This document shows positions 7,067 through 15,266 of a stretch of 27,952 nucleotides of DNA, in pieces; within the stretch, counting starts at the first letter, position 1, and the number at the start of each line of letters is the position of its first letter. The notes below the pieces were generated by a model. That model was not told the DNA's origin and did no database searches. It saw only the letters and a list, made by a program, of their open reading frames with translations. Location of the stretch: NCBI GenBank assembly GCA_031288675.1, contig JAITQY010000022.1, positions 1-27,952 of the forward strand. Direction: 5' to 3'. Source of the DNA: Oscillospiraceae bacterium (GTDB lineage: Bacteria; Bacillota; Clostridia; Oscillospirales; Oscillospiraceae). The position numbers and the translations under genes were made by a program.

Positions 7067-8978
7067 GTATACAGCCAGCCAAATACAGGTACTTGAGGGA
7101 TTAGAGGCTGTCCGTAAACGTCCGGGTATGTACATCGGTACTACCGCCAGCCGCGGACTTCACCACCTTGTTTATGAAATTGTTGATAACAGCATTGACG
7201 AAGCCCTTGCGGGTTACTGTAAGAACATCAGTGTCGTAATCAAAGACGGCGACATCATCCTTGTCCGGGATGACGGGCGCGGTATCCCGGTCGGAACTCA
7301 GGAGCAAACCGGCAAAAGTGCGTTGGAGGTCGTGTTTACCGTACTTCACGCGGGCGGAAAATTCGGCGGCGGCGGATATAAAGTTTCCGGCGGTCTGCAC
7401 GGCGTAGGCGCAAGCGTGGTCAATGCGCTTTCGGAGTGGCTTACGGCTCGCGTCCGAATCGGCGACGATGTATGGGAAATGAAATTCTCACGCGGTGAAA
7501 TTACCCAGCCGCTTATGCAGGTTGAACCGGAAACCACCAGCGCTACCGGCAGCGGTACGACGGTTGTATTTAAGCCTGACGCGGAGATTTTCGACGAGAC
7601 GGAGTTCGATTTTGATACACTGTTCACACGTCTGCGTGAACAGGCGTTCCTAAATGCCGGAATCCGCATTACGCTCACGGACGAACGACCCGGCAAAGAG
7701 CGCTCCGAAGAGATGTGTTATGAGGGCGGAATCAAGGAGTTTACACGATTTATCAACAAAAATAAGACGGCGCTGCACGAGGAAGTTATCTACTTTTCTG
7801 AGATTCGTGACACGCGTGAGGCTGAAATCGCCCTGCAATGGACGGATAACTATAATGAGAATATCTACAGCTTTGCCAATAATATTCACACTCCGGAGGG
7901 CGGTACGCACGAAACAGGATTCCGCAGCGCGTTGACACGTGCGCTTAACGAGTACGGTATGCGCACAAAAATCCTTAAAGAAGACGAAAAGCTCTCCGGT
8001 GAGGATTGCCGCGAGGGTCTTGGCGCGATTATCAGCGTTCGCCTTACAGAAGCTCAGTTTGAGGGTCAGACAAAGACAAAACTCGGTAACGCGGACATTC
8101 GCACGCTTGTGGAAAATATGCTTTACCGCAGATTAAGCGACTATTTTGAAGAAAATCCGCGCGTTTCCCGCGCGATTATGGATAAGGCAATGGCGGCGAA
8201 CCGCGCTCGCGAAGCGGCGCGTAAAGCCCGTGACCTCTCCCGTAAAAAAACTTCATCAGAGGGGCTTAGTCTGCCCGGCAAACTCACCGATTGCTACGGC
8301 AAGCAGCCGGAGTTCAACGAGATTTTCATCGTCGAGGGCGACAGCGCGGGCGGCAGCGCGATTGACGGACGCGATAGCCGCTATCAGGCTATTCTTCCGC
8401 TTTGGGGAAAGATGCTGAACGTAGAGAAAGCCCGCGCCGACAAAGTGTTCGGTAACGAAAAACTCAGCCCGGTAATTCTTGCGCTTGGCGCTGGTATCGG
8501 CGAAGAGTTCGACGCGGAACGGCTCCGATATCATAAGATTATCATTATGGCGGACGCCGACGTGGACGGCGCCCATATCCGCACGCTTCTGCTGACGTTC
8601 TTCTTCCGATTTATGCGCCCGCTTGTAGACGGCGGCTATGTGTATATCGCTCAGCCGCCCCTGTATAAACTCGTGCGCGGTAAGGATACCCGTTACGCGT
8701 TCAGTGATGAGGAACGCGACCGTATAAGCGCAGATCTTCGCGGAGGAAACTCTAACGCGAAAATTGAAATCAGCCGCAACAAAGGTCTTGGTGAAATGGA
8801 CGCAGAGGAGCTTTGGGAAACGACAATGGATCCGGAGAAGCGTATACTGCTCAAAGTAGAGCTTGACGACGCGCTTGCCGCGGACGAAATCTTCACCATT
8901 TTGATGGGAGAAAAGGTCGAGCCCCGCCGTGAGTTCATTGAACGCAACGCCAAATACGTAAGCAATTTAGACGTGTAA
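7041..8978 (+). CDS. gyrB: DNA gyrase subunit B
   Basis: The ATPase and TOPRIM subunit of gyrase, which introduces negative supercoils with GyrA. The 645-residue protein has the GHKL ATPase start (VRKRPGMYIG, DNSIDEA, DDGRGIPV, GLHGVGASVVNAL) and the TOPRIM EGDSAGG (Glu432 onward), with DADVDG further on. The length fits GyrB. The position matching E. coli Lys447 (usually Lys or Arg in PLRGKILN) is Trp455 (PLWGKMLN). ATG 7041 is preferred because GGAGAG lies 6 bases upstream; an ATG at 7020 would add seven residues and has a poorer site. Either start overlaps recF. It is followed by gyrA. Confidence 0.97.
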   Translation: MEKSELNNEYTASQIQVLEGLEAVRKRPGMYIGTTASRGLHHLVYEIVDNSIDEALAGYCKNISVVIKDGDIILVRDDGRGIPVGTQEQTGKSALEVVFTVLHAGGKFGGGGYKVSGGLHGVGASVVNALSEWLTARVRIGDDVWEMKFSRGEITQPLMQVEPETTSATGSGTTVVFKPDAEIFDETEFDFDTLFTRLREQAFLNAGIRITLTDERPGKERSEEMCYEGGIKEFTRFINKNKTALHEEVIYFSEIRDTREAEIALQWTDNYNENIYSFANNIHTPEGGTHETGFRSALTRALNEYGMRTKILKEDEKLSGEDCREGLGAIISVRLTEAQFEGQTKTKLGNADIRTLVENMLYRRLSDYFEENPRVSRAIMDKAMAANRAREAARKARDLSRKKTSSEGLSLPGKLTDCYGKQPEFNEIFIVEGDSAGGSAIDGRDSRYQAILPLWGKMLNVEKARADKVFGNEKLSPVILALGAGIGEEFDAERLRYHKIIIMADADVDGAHIRTLLLTFFFRFMRPLVDGGYVYIAQPPLYKLVRGKDTRYAFSDEERDRISADLRGGNSNAKIEISRNKGLGEMDAEELWETTMDPEKRILLKVELDDALAADEIFTILMGEKVEPRREFIERNAKYVSNLDV

Positions 8979-9058
8979 TTTTGAGAAAATCTTAATTTTA
9001 TCTGCGTTAATCTCTGGTTTTTCAAAGAAACTGTGGTTATAAAGAAAAAGGAGTTCAA

Positions 9059-11569
9059 ATGGCAAAGACTAAACCCGCGAAAAATAAGAATCCGGATATC
9101 TCATTCGCGGATCAGGTGATCAAACCGGTAGAATTAGAGCGCGAAATGCGCAAGAGTTATATTGATTACGCTATGAGCGTAATCGTAGGCCGCGCCCTGC
9201 CGGACGTCCGCGACGGGCTGAAACCCGTACACCGCCGCATCCTTTATACTATGGTCGAGGATGGTCTGACAAGCGATAAAACTTTCCGCAAGTCCGTGAC
9301 GACGGTCGGAGCGGTGTTAGGACGCTATCATCCGCACGGCGACACCAGCGTTTATGACGCGCTTGTTCGCCTTGCTCAGCGGTTTACGCTTCGTTACCCG
9401 CTTGTGGAGGGTCACGGCAACTTCGGCTCAATACACGAACACCGCGCCGCCGCATATAGGTATACCGAAGCCCGTCTTGCACGGCTTTCTAACGAGATGG
9501 TTCGCGACATCGACAAAGATACCGTTGACTGGACGCCGAACTTTGACGAAAGCCTAAAAGAACCAAGTGTTCTTCCGGCACGCTTCCCGAACCTATTAGT
9601 CAACGGAAGCTCCGGTATTGCCGTCGGCATGGCGACAAACATTCCGCCGCATAACCTGCGTGAAGTCATTGGCGCTACTATATGCGTTATCCGCGACCCG
9701 GAGGCTACTCTTGCCGACCTTATGGAACACATCAAGGGTCCGGACTTCCCTACCGGAGGCGTTATCGTGGGCTACAGCGGTATCCGCGCCGCATATGCCA
9801 CAGGGCGCGGGCTTATAAAACTTCGCGCGCGTACCGAAATTGAGGTTGATGAAAACGGACGCACTGAAATAATAGTTACGGACATCCCCTATCAGCAAAT
9901 CACACGCACGCTTATTCAGGAGATTGACGAGAAAATTAAAGACAAAAGCATAGAGGGAATCTCCGCCCACCGTGACGAAACAGACCGTGACGGCTTCCGC
10001 CTTGTATTCGAGCTTCAGCGCGGCGCGAACGCACAGGTAACGCTGAATCAGCTTTTCGCAAATACCTCCCTGCAAGTCTCATTCGGCATTACTCAGCTTG
10101 CTCTTGTAAACCGCGGTCGTCAGCCGAAGATACTTACCCTGCGCGAAATGCTGGACGAGTACATCACTCATCAGCTTGAGATTATCGTCCGGCGTACCGA
10201 ATACGACCTCCGCAAAGCGCGCGACCGCGCGCATATATTGGAGGGTCTGCGTATCGCTGTGGACAATATTGACGAAGTGATTCAAATTATCCGCAGCGCA
10301 TACGACGACGCGTCGGAGAAATTAATGCAACGCTTCGGGCTTAGTGAAGCTCAGGTAAAAGCGATTCTTGAACTTCAGCTGCGCCGCCTGCAAGGATTAG
10401 AACGCGACAAAATTGAGGACGAATATCGTATCCTTTTAGAGAAAATCAGCTATTTTATTGAAGTTCTCGGCAGTGAAACGATGCGCCGTGACATCCTTGT
10501 GGAGGAGCTTACAGAGATTGCGGATAAATTCGGCGACGACCGCCGTACCGACATTGAGATAGTTGACGATGAGATTGATATAGAAGACCTCATTGCCGAG
10601 GAAGAATGTGTGTTCACGTTGACGAAGGCGGGCTATATCAAACGTCTCAGCGCCGACACATACAAGTCTCAAAAACGCGGCGGTAAAGGCATAACGGCTA
10701 TGGCGACGCGGGAGGAGGACTATGTAGAAACGCTTATCACGGCAAGCACCCACGACTTCCTGCTGTTTTTCACGAGCTTCGGGCGCGTATTCTGCAAAAA
10801 AGGCTATAAGATACCGGAAGCAAGCCGCACCGCTAAGGGAAGCAACATTGTCAACATTCTCCGGCTTGAAGGTGAGGAGAAAGTTACCGCACTGCTCAAC
10901 TTCCGCGAAAAGACAGAGGATGAAAAATATATCTTCTTCATTACCCGAAACGGCACGGTCAAGCGCGTCCGCGCTCAGGAGTTCCGCAATATCCGTGAGA
11001 GCGGTCTCCGGGCTATCACACTTGAGGACGGTGACGACCTTATCAACGTTATTGAGACCGATGGCAGCGACAACATCCTGCTTGCCACGCGCAGCGGTAT
11101 GGCAATCTGCTTCAGCGAGACAGACGTCCGTCCAACCGGACGCACGTCTATCGGAGTACGCGGTATCAATTTGACCGGAGATGACAAAGTCGTTGCGGCG
11201 GCAAAGCTCTCTGAGGACGGTACCGTCCTGACCGTTTCAGAACGCGGCTACGGCAAGCGCACACCGGGCGGCGATTACATCCGCGGTTCCGGCGAACCTC
11301 AGCGACGCGGCGGTAAAGGGCTTCGTAACGGAACTCTTACAGAAAAAACCGGCGCGATTGCGGACGTAAGAGTTGTCAGCAATGACGATGATCTTTTGCT
11401 GATAACCGACGCGGGCGTTATTATACGTATGGCTATAGCGGACGTCAGCGTTCACGGCCGTACGGCGCAGGGTACGCGTCTTATGCGTGTTCCGGACGGC
11501 GCGCGGGTAATCAGCACCGCCGTTACTTCCGCCGGAGAAGAAGACGAACTTATAATCCCCGAATCCTAA
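9059..11569 (+). CDS. gyrA: DNA gyrase subunit A
   Basis: The DNA-cleaving subunit of gyrase, 836 residues. Motifs are YAMSVIVGRALPDVRDGLKP, the quinolone-region helix HPHGDTSVYD (91-100), and the catalytic tyrosine Tyr135 in AAAYRYTE. The C-terminal beta-propeller carries two GyrA-box-like motifs, QKRGGKG and QRRGGKG, which mark a true gyrase rather than topoisomerase IV. Thr96 takes the place of E. coli Ser83, as in wild-type clostridial gyrases. The loop before the active site reads GSIHEHRAAAY instead of the usual GSVDGD-type sequence. AAGGAG lies just upstream of ATG 9059. The 80-base gap after gyrB shows no clear promoter, so it is probably read with gyrB. Confidence 0.97.
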   Translation: MAKTKPAKNKNPDISFADQVIKPVELEREMRKSYIDYAMSVIVGRALPDVRDGLKPVHRRILYTMVEDGLTSDKTFRKSVTTVGAVLGRYHPHGDTSVYDALVRLAQRFTLRYPLVEGHGNFGSIHEHRAAAYRYTEARLARLSNEMVRDIDKDTVDWTPNFDESLKEPSVLPARFPNLLVNGSSGIAVGMATNIPPHNLREVIGATICVIRDPEATLADLMEHIKGPDFPTGGVIVGYSGIRAAYATGRGLIKLRARTEIEVDENGRTEIIVTDIPYQQITRTLIQEIDEKIKDKSIEGISAHRDETDRDGFRLVFELQRGANAQVTLNQLFANTSLQVSFGITQLALVNRGRQPKILTLREMLDEYITHQLEIIVRRTEYDLRKARDRAHILEGLRIAVDNIDEVIQIIRSAYDDASEKLMQRFGLSEAQVKAILELQLRRLQGLERDKIEDEYRILLEKISYFIEVLGSETMRRDILVEELTEIADKFGDDRRTDIEIVDDEIDIEDLIAEEECVFTLTKAGYIKRLSADTYKSQKRGGKGITAMATREEDYVETLITASTHDFLLFFTSFGRVFCKKGYKIPEASRTAKGSNIVNILRLEGEEKVTALLNFREKTEDEKYIFFITRNGTVKRVRAQEFRNIRESGLRAITLEDGDDLINVIETDGSDNILLATRSGMAICFSETDVRPTGRTSIGVRGINLTGDDKVVAAAKLSEDGTVLTVSERGYGKRTPGGDYIRGSGEPQRRGGKGLRNGTLTEKTGAIADVRVVSNDDDLLLITDAGVIIRMAIADVSVHGRTAQGTRLMRVPDGARVISTAVTSAGEEDELIIPES

Positions 11570-11623
11570 GGGCATAGACCGTGCTATTGAGGGCTTGACC
11601 CGCAAGATTTTCCTCATATAAAA

Positions 11624-11652
11624 TTAAGGGGCGCACACCGTGCGCCCCTTAA
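11624..11652. terminator. Hairpin between gyrA and thiT, bidirectional
   Basis: A perfect 13-bp stem (TTAAGGGGCGCAC at 11624-11636, complement at 11640-11652) has a 3-base loop ACC. It sits between convergent genes. On the - strand it is followed by TTTTATAT, giving a fair rho-independent terminator for thiT. On the + strand the tail CCTTATTGTTATTT is weaker, so termination of gyrA would be less clear. Confidence 0.8.
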
Positions 11653-11660
11653 CCTTATTG

Positions 11661-12224
11661 TTATTTGCTTTGCAGTTTTGCTTTCTCTAACGCTATTCCG
11701 ATAAGCGGACATAATATTACCGCCGCGATGGTATTGAACAGCATATAAAAGCCGTTGTACAGCGCGCTGTAAGTAAATATACTTAATCCGCCTACGCCGA
11801 GATACGTATCGGCGAAATACTCTGCATAGATTGTCAGTCCGCTGATGAAATGGATTATGAAACGCGCAAGGCAGCCTAATAACGCGCCTAACAGATAGTT
11901 AGCCGGTGAATTTCCATCCTTGCGGCGCAGCAGTCCGGCAAGCCCTACGGCGGCATACGCAACGCTGTAGTCAAGGATGAAGGATCCGAGATTAATTGCA
12001 AACCCCTCTCCGATGAAGTACTTCAAAGTACCAAAAACGAAGCCTGCAAGCAATCCCCAACCAACTCCGCCGGCGTGTACCGCAAATAGAATTATCGGTA
12101 CCATAGCAAAGTTTAGGGAACCTCCTTGGGCTCCGACGTCGATTTTCAGATAGCTTAGCGCAACAGCAAGCGCAACCGCTACCGCGCCCTCGCACAGCAA
12201 GAGCGTCTTTGAGCGTGATGTCAT
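11661..12224 (-). CDS. thiT: ThiT-family thiamine ECF transporter S component
   Basis: A 187-residue hydrophobic membrane protein with about six membrane segments. It captures thiamine and works with a shared energy-coupling module (EcfA, EcfA', EcfT) that is not in the window. Family features are the loop after the first helix with GGSLNFAMVPII, the segment GVGWGLLAGFVFG, LGSFILDYSVAYA, and a C-terminal SALYNGFYMLFNTIAA. GGAG (12231-12234) lies 6 bases upstream of the ATG. A TPP riboswitch and a strong promoter precede it, which fits the thiamine assignment. It is the only thiamine gene here, transcribed opposite to its neighbours. Confidence 0.93.
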   Translation of the reverse strand: MTSRSKTLLLCEGAVAVALAVALSYLKIDVGAQGGSLNFAMVPIILFAVHAGGVGWGLLAGFVFGTLKYFIGEGFAINLGSFILDYSVAYAAVGLAGLLRRKDGNSPANYLLGALLGCLARFIIHFISGLTIYAEYFADTYLGVGGLSIFTYSALYNGFYMLFNTIAAVILCPLIGIALEKAKLQSK

Positions 12225-12227
12225 ATA

Positions 12228-12319
12228 TGACTCCTTTCGCGGGCATTACCCCGATCAAGTTATAAGGGTTCAAGCTGCTTTCAGCTCGTCTCAGCCGTTC
12301 CCGGCGCCCCTGTAAGAGT
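12228..12319 (-). promoter_or_regulatory. TPP riboswitch (THI element)
   Basis: Read on the - strand, the leader contains in order CAGGGGCGCC, GGCTGAGA, ACCCTTATAACTTGATC, GGGTAATGCCCGCG and AAAGGAG. These are the conserved blocks of the thiamine pyrophosphate riboswitch, including the CTGAGA pyrimidine-sensor loop and the pyrophosphate-binding arm. The final AAGGAGT block can pair with an ACTCTT at the 5' end and also contains the Shine-Dalgarno of thiT, so regulation is probably at translation. No terminator hairpin was seen between it and the ATG. Confidence 0.93.
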
Positions 12320-12320
12320 T

Positions 12321-12349
12321 AGTCTAACATATTCCGTCCTGCCTGTCAA
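12321..12349 (-). promoter_or_regulatory. thiT promoter
   Basis: On the - strand, TTGACA (12349-12344), a 17-base spacer and TAGACT (12326-12321) form a sigma-A promoter. A TGT just before the -10 gives an extended -10 feature. Transcription would start about 12313-12316, at the 5' edge of the riboswitch. Confidence 0.78.
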
Positions 12350-12455
12350 TACAGAAATTCCGCGCTTTTTCCCGCCTCTCTGTCCATCTTCCGATTATCG
12401 CTGCGGACTTGACCGGTAATCTTCCGTTGCTGACTGCCGCAACTTGATTTTGCTC

Positions 12456-12484
12456 TTGCAATTTTCAGCCCTTTATGTTATACT
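12456..12484 (+). promoter_or_regulatory. Promoter of the thioesterase-rimO-pgsA operon
   Basis: TTGCAA (12456-12461), 17 bases and TATACT (12479-12484). Only six bases (GCGGAT) separate the -10 box from the ATG at 12491, so the expected transcript starts at or next to the start codon. Confidence 0.75.
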
Positions 12485-12490
12485 GCGGAT

Positions 12491-13201
12491 ATGATAATTG
12501 AAAGAACAGAAGCAGCGACCGGCAGCCGCATCGGAGCAGACGGACTGATGACTGAGATCGCTATGCTTGACATTTTGCAGGATACAGAGGCTATCGGGGC
12601 AAGGTCTGACCTTGATTTTTGGGGATTCTTTGACAGAACTGATTGTATGATGGTCATTGTCGCGCGCTATGTTCAGTTTCTGAATCGTCCCAAATACGGA
12701 GAGAAACTCTTGTGCAGGACTATGCCTTATGCCAACAGTGTTCGTTACGGTTCGCGGTATGCCGAGCTTCTTGACGGGGAGGGAAACCGTTTGGCGTGCG
12801 GATGGCTTACCGCGCTCTATGTAAATTGGCGTACACTTAAACCGGTACGCGTTCCGCAGAATCTTGTGGACGGCGTGGAGCTGTATACTCCGCCGGTTTG
12901 GAAAGATTGGGACCGGCGCGTATCTGCCGAACCCTCATTGCTTACGGAGCGCGGCAGGTTTAACGTGAAGAGGTTCGACCTTGATATGTTCGGGCATATG
13001 AACAATGTACGGCATATAGAACACGCTTTTGACTATTTGCCTGAGGACGCGCACCCTAAAGCGTTGCGGATAGAGTATAAAAATGCTGCTCCGCCAAATG
13101 CGGTCGTAAAGGCTAAAACCGCCGTAGTTAACGGGAAAACTTATGTCCTGTTAGAGAGCGCGGGCGGCGAAATTTACTCTGTTACGGAGTTCACGCTATG
13201 A
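12491..13201 (+). CDS. Acyl-ACP thioesterase (FatA/FatB-like)
   Basis: A 236-residue cytoplasmic enzyme of the acyl-ACP thioesterase family (double hot-dog fold), which releases fatty acids from acyl carrier protein. The first hot-dog covers about residues 5-125 (RIGADGLMTEIAMLDILQDTEA then YVQFLNRPKYGEKLLCRT). The second starts near FNVKRFDLDMFGHMNNVRHIEHAFDYL; the D-x-x-x-H-M-N-N-V-x-H pattern is the catalytic segment of this family. The ATG at 12491 has no Shine-Dalgarno and lies 7 bases after a -10 box, suggesting a leaderless message. The stop overlaps rimO by 4 bases (ATGA). It heads the thioesterase-rimO-pgsA operon, and the lipid link to pgsA may be functional or only positional. Confidence 0.9.
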   Translation: MIIERTEAATGSRIGADGLMTEIAMLDILQDTEAIGARSDLDFWGFFDRTDCMMVIVARYVQFLNRPKYGEKLLCRTMPYANSVRYGSRYAELLDGEGNRLACGWLTALYVNWRTLKPVRVPQNLVDGVELYTPPVWKDWDRRVSAEPSLLTERGRFNVKRFDLDMFGHMNNVRHIEHAFDYLPEDAHPKALRIEYKNAAPPNAVVKAKTAVVNGKTYVLLESAGGEIYSVTEFTL

Positions 13202-14535
13202 TACAGAAGAATAAAACGGTTGGAATGGTCTCATTAGGCTGCGCGAAGAATCAGGTTGACGCGGAGCGTATGATAACGCTTATGAAGAATTGCGGATATA
13301 CCGTTACGCCGCAGTTGGACGAACTTGACGCGGTTGTTATAAACACCTGCGGATTTATTGAATCCGCCAAGTCGGAAGCTATCGAAACCATTCTTGAATT
13401 CTGCGCTCTGAAAGCTGAGGGCAAGCTGAAAAAGGTCATTGTTACCGGATGCCTTGCCGAGCGTTATAAATCGGAGCTTTTAGAGGAAATGCCGGAGATA
13501 GACGGAGTTCTCGGTACAGGCAGTTTTCAGCGTATTGCTGAGGCTTTAGACGCCGCGTTTAGCAAAGACATAACTGACATACCCGGCTCCGACCATAACG
13601 CGGATGAGGCCGAACGCACACTCTCCACACCGCAGGGCTGGGCGTATCTTAAAATCGCGGAAGGTTGCGATAACCGATGTGCCTATTGCGTTATCCCTAA
13701 CCTTCGCGGTGCGTTCCGTAGCCGTACAATAGAAAGCCTTACGGATGAGGCGAAGTCGCTTGCCGTTCAGGGTGTACGTGAGCTTGACGTTGTGGCACAG
13801 GACACCACGCGCTACGGTCTTGACCTTTACGGCCGCCGTGCGTTACCGGAGCTGCTGGAAGCGCTTACCGCGATTGACGGGATAGAATGGATACGGCTAC
13901 ACTACCTGTATCCGGACGAAATCACAGATGAACTTATCGGGGTTATATCAAGTAATCCTAAAATCGTAAAATATCTTGATATTCCGATCCAGCACATCAA
14001 TGATTCCATTCTTGCACGTATGAACCGGCGCGGTACCGGCGGTGAAATTCGCGCACTTTTGCGTAAGCTACGGGAGAATATCTCGAACGTCGTTATTCGT
14101 ACCACCGTTATTGCCGGATTACCGGGCGAAACGGAGCGCGAGTTTGAAGAGCTTTGTGATTTCCTGCGTGAGTTCCGCTTGGAGCGTGTGGGAGCTTTTC
14201 CGTTTTCTCCGGAGGAGGGTACGCCCGCGGAAAAAATGACAGATCGCGTTCACCTTGAGCTTGCAGAACACCGTGCCGCACTTATTGAGCAGCTGCAATC
14301 CGGGATTATGGACGAATTTAATACCTCGCGGCTTAATACGGTTTGCAGCGTACTGATAGAGGGCTATGACAAATGGGGGGAATGTTACTACGGGCACAGC
14401 TGGGCAGAGGCTCCGGACGTGGACGGTAAGATTTTTATCGCCGCTCCGGATGTTAAACTGAAGTTAGGGGATATTATCAGTGTCCGCATAATAGACATTA
14501 TAGACGGCGATTTGCTTGGGGAGGTTTTAGATTGA
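13198..14535 (+). CDS. rimO: Ribosomal protein S12 methylthiotransferase RimO
   Basis: A radical-SAM enzyme that adds a methylthio group to an aspartate of ribosomal protein S12. The 445-residue protein has the N-terminal MTTase domain with three cluster cysteines (Cys15 in SLGCAKNQVDAE, Cys51 in NTCGF, Cys85 in TGCLAER), the radical-SAM triad C-x3-C-x2-C (Cys157, Cys161, Cys164 in EGCDNRCAYC) and a C-terminal TRAM region ending GYDKWGECYYGHSWAEAPDVDG. The SLGCAKNQVD start and the YYGHSWAEAPDVDG end favour RimO over MiaB. ATG 13198 overlaps the preceding stop, and GGAG lies a few bases before it. It is co-transcribed with the thioesterase and pgsA. Confidence 0.96.
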   Translation: MIQKNKTVGMVSLGCAKNQVDAERMITLMKNCGYTVTPQLDELDAVVINTCGFIESAKSEAIETILEFCALKAEGKLKKVIVTGCLAERYKSELLEEMPEIDGVLGTGSFQRIAEALDAAFSKDITDIPGSDHNADEAERTLSTPQGWAYLKIAEGCDNRCAYCVIPNLRGAFRSRTIESLTDEAKSLAVQGVRELDVVAQDTTRYGLDLYGRRALPELLEALTAIDGIEWIRLHYLYPDEITDELIGVISSNPKIVKYLDIPIQHINDSILARMNRRGTGGEIRALLRKLRENISNVVIRTTVIAGLPGETEREFEELCDFLREFRLERVGAFPFSPEEGTPAEKMTDRVHLELAEHRAALIEQLQSGIMDEFNTSRLNTVCSVLIEGYDKWGECYYGHSWAEAPDVDGKIFIAAPDVKLKLGDIISVRIIDIIDGDLLGEVLD

Positions 14536-15083
14536 CAACGGCTAACAAGATAACATTGCTTAGAATTGCTCTTATTCCGATTTTTATGGTGCTGATGCTG
14601 CTTGATCAGCCCGCCACGCGCGTTGCCGCGCTGCTGATTTTTATACTTGCCGGAGTAACCGACCACATAGACGGATACGTTGCCCGGAAATATAATCAAA
14701 TCACTATTTTCGGAAAATTTATGGATCCGCTTGCCGATAAGATTATGGTAACAAGCGCAATGATGATACTTGTCGCTTGGGGACGAATGCCAAGCTGGGC
14801 GGCGGTTATAATCATTGCGCGTGAGTTTGCGGTCAGCGGACTGAGGCTTATCGCGGCGGCTAAAGGCGACGTAATAGCGGCCGGTTTCAGCGGAAAACTG
14901 AAAACTACGGTTTCGATTATTGCGATTTGCTTTATGATTACCGACCGCGTACACGATTTTGAAATCATACCGCATTTGCTGAACGTTGATATGGCGGGAA
15001 GTATGCTTATGGTGATTGTCACCGTATGGAGCGGTGTGGAGTACTTCGTGCGTAACCGCAAAATCCTTGACTATAAAAGCTGA
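14532..15083 (+). CDS. pgsA: CDP-diacylglycerol-glycerol-3-phosphate 3-phosphatidyltransferase
   Basis: An integral membrane enzyme that makes phosphatidylglycerol phosphate. The 183-residue protein opens with NKITLLRIALIPIF and contains the CDP-alcohol phosphotransferase signature DG-x2-AR-x8-G-x3-D-x3-D (DGYVAR, then GKFMDPLAD), followed by several hydrophobic helices. The start is TTG at 14532, overlapping the rimO stop by 4 bases, with GGGGAGG 7 bases upstream. rimO-pgsA adjacency is common in Firmicutes and supports PgsA identity. A second family member is encoded at 19466-20032, so substrate assignment between the two cannot be made from motifs alone. Confidence 0.92.
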   Translation: MTTANKITLLRIALIPIFMVLMLLDQPATRVAALLIFILAGVTDHIDGYVARKYNQITIFGKFMDPLADKIMVTSAMMILVAWGRMPSWAAVIIIAREFAVSGLRLIAAAKGDVIAAGFSGKLKTTVSIIAICFMITDRVHDFEIIPHLLNVDMAGSMLMVIVTVWSGVEYFVRNRKILDYKS

Positions 15084-15266
15084 AAACAAGATAGTCAATA
15101 CAGGAGATAGGCGTTAGGTATTAGTAGTTAGGAGACGAGAAAACGCGAGTTAGTCCATAGTCGGCAGTTGAGAGGGGACGAAGGGAACGAGAGACGTTGA
15201 TCATTAACTATTAATCATTGACCATTGTATAAGCTATTATATATAGACAGGCTGTTATTAAAGACA
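15084..15266 (+). other. Intergenic region with degenerate short repeats before queA
   Basis: These 183 bases hold no gene. They contain a TTAG-rich tract (GGCGTTAGGTATTAGTAGTT, 15112-15131) and an ATTAA/ATTGA-rich tract (CATTAACTATTAATCATTGA, 15202-15221). The second resembles the reverse complement of words in the repeat at 197-268. A possible weak promoter for queA, TTGACC (15217-15222) with a TATATA 16 bases later, is not convincing. No terminator hairpin was found after pgsA. Confidence 0.5.

Noticed and set aside
9596..10075. 159-codon - strand frame inside gyrA
   Set aside because: Shadow of gyrA in a GC-rich codon context.
14388..15098. Long - strand open frame of 236 codons opposite pgsA and the end of rimO
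   Set aside because: It lies antisense to two well-recognised genes, its protein is low-complexity (His/Asn/Lys-rich), and it has no family match that I recognise.
15217..15244. Promoter for queA (TTGACC with TATATA)
   Set aside because: Spacing of 16 and weak boxes inside a repeat-rich tract; not strong enough to list as a feature.
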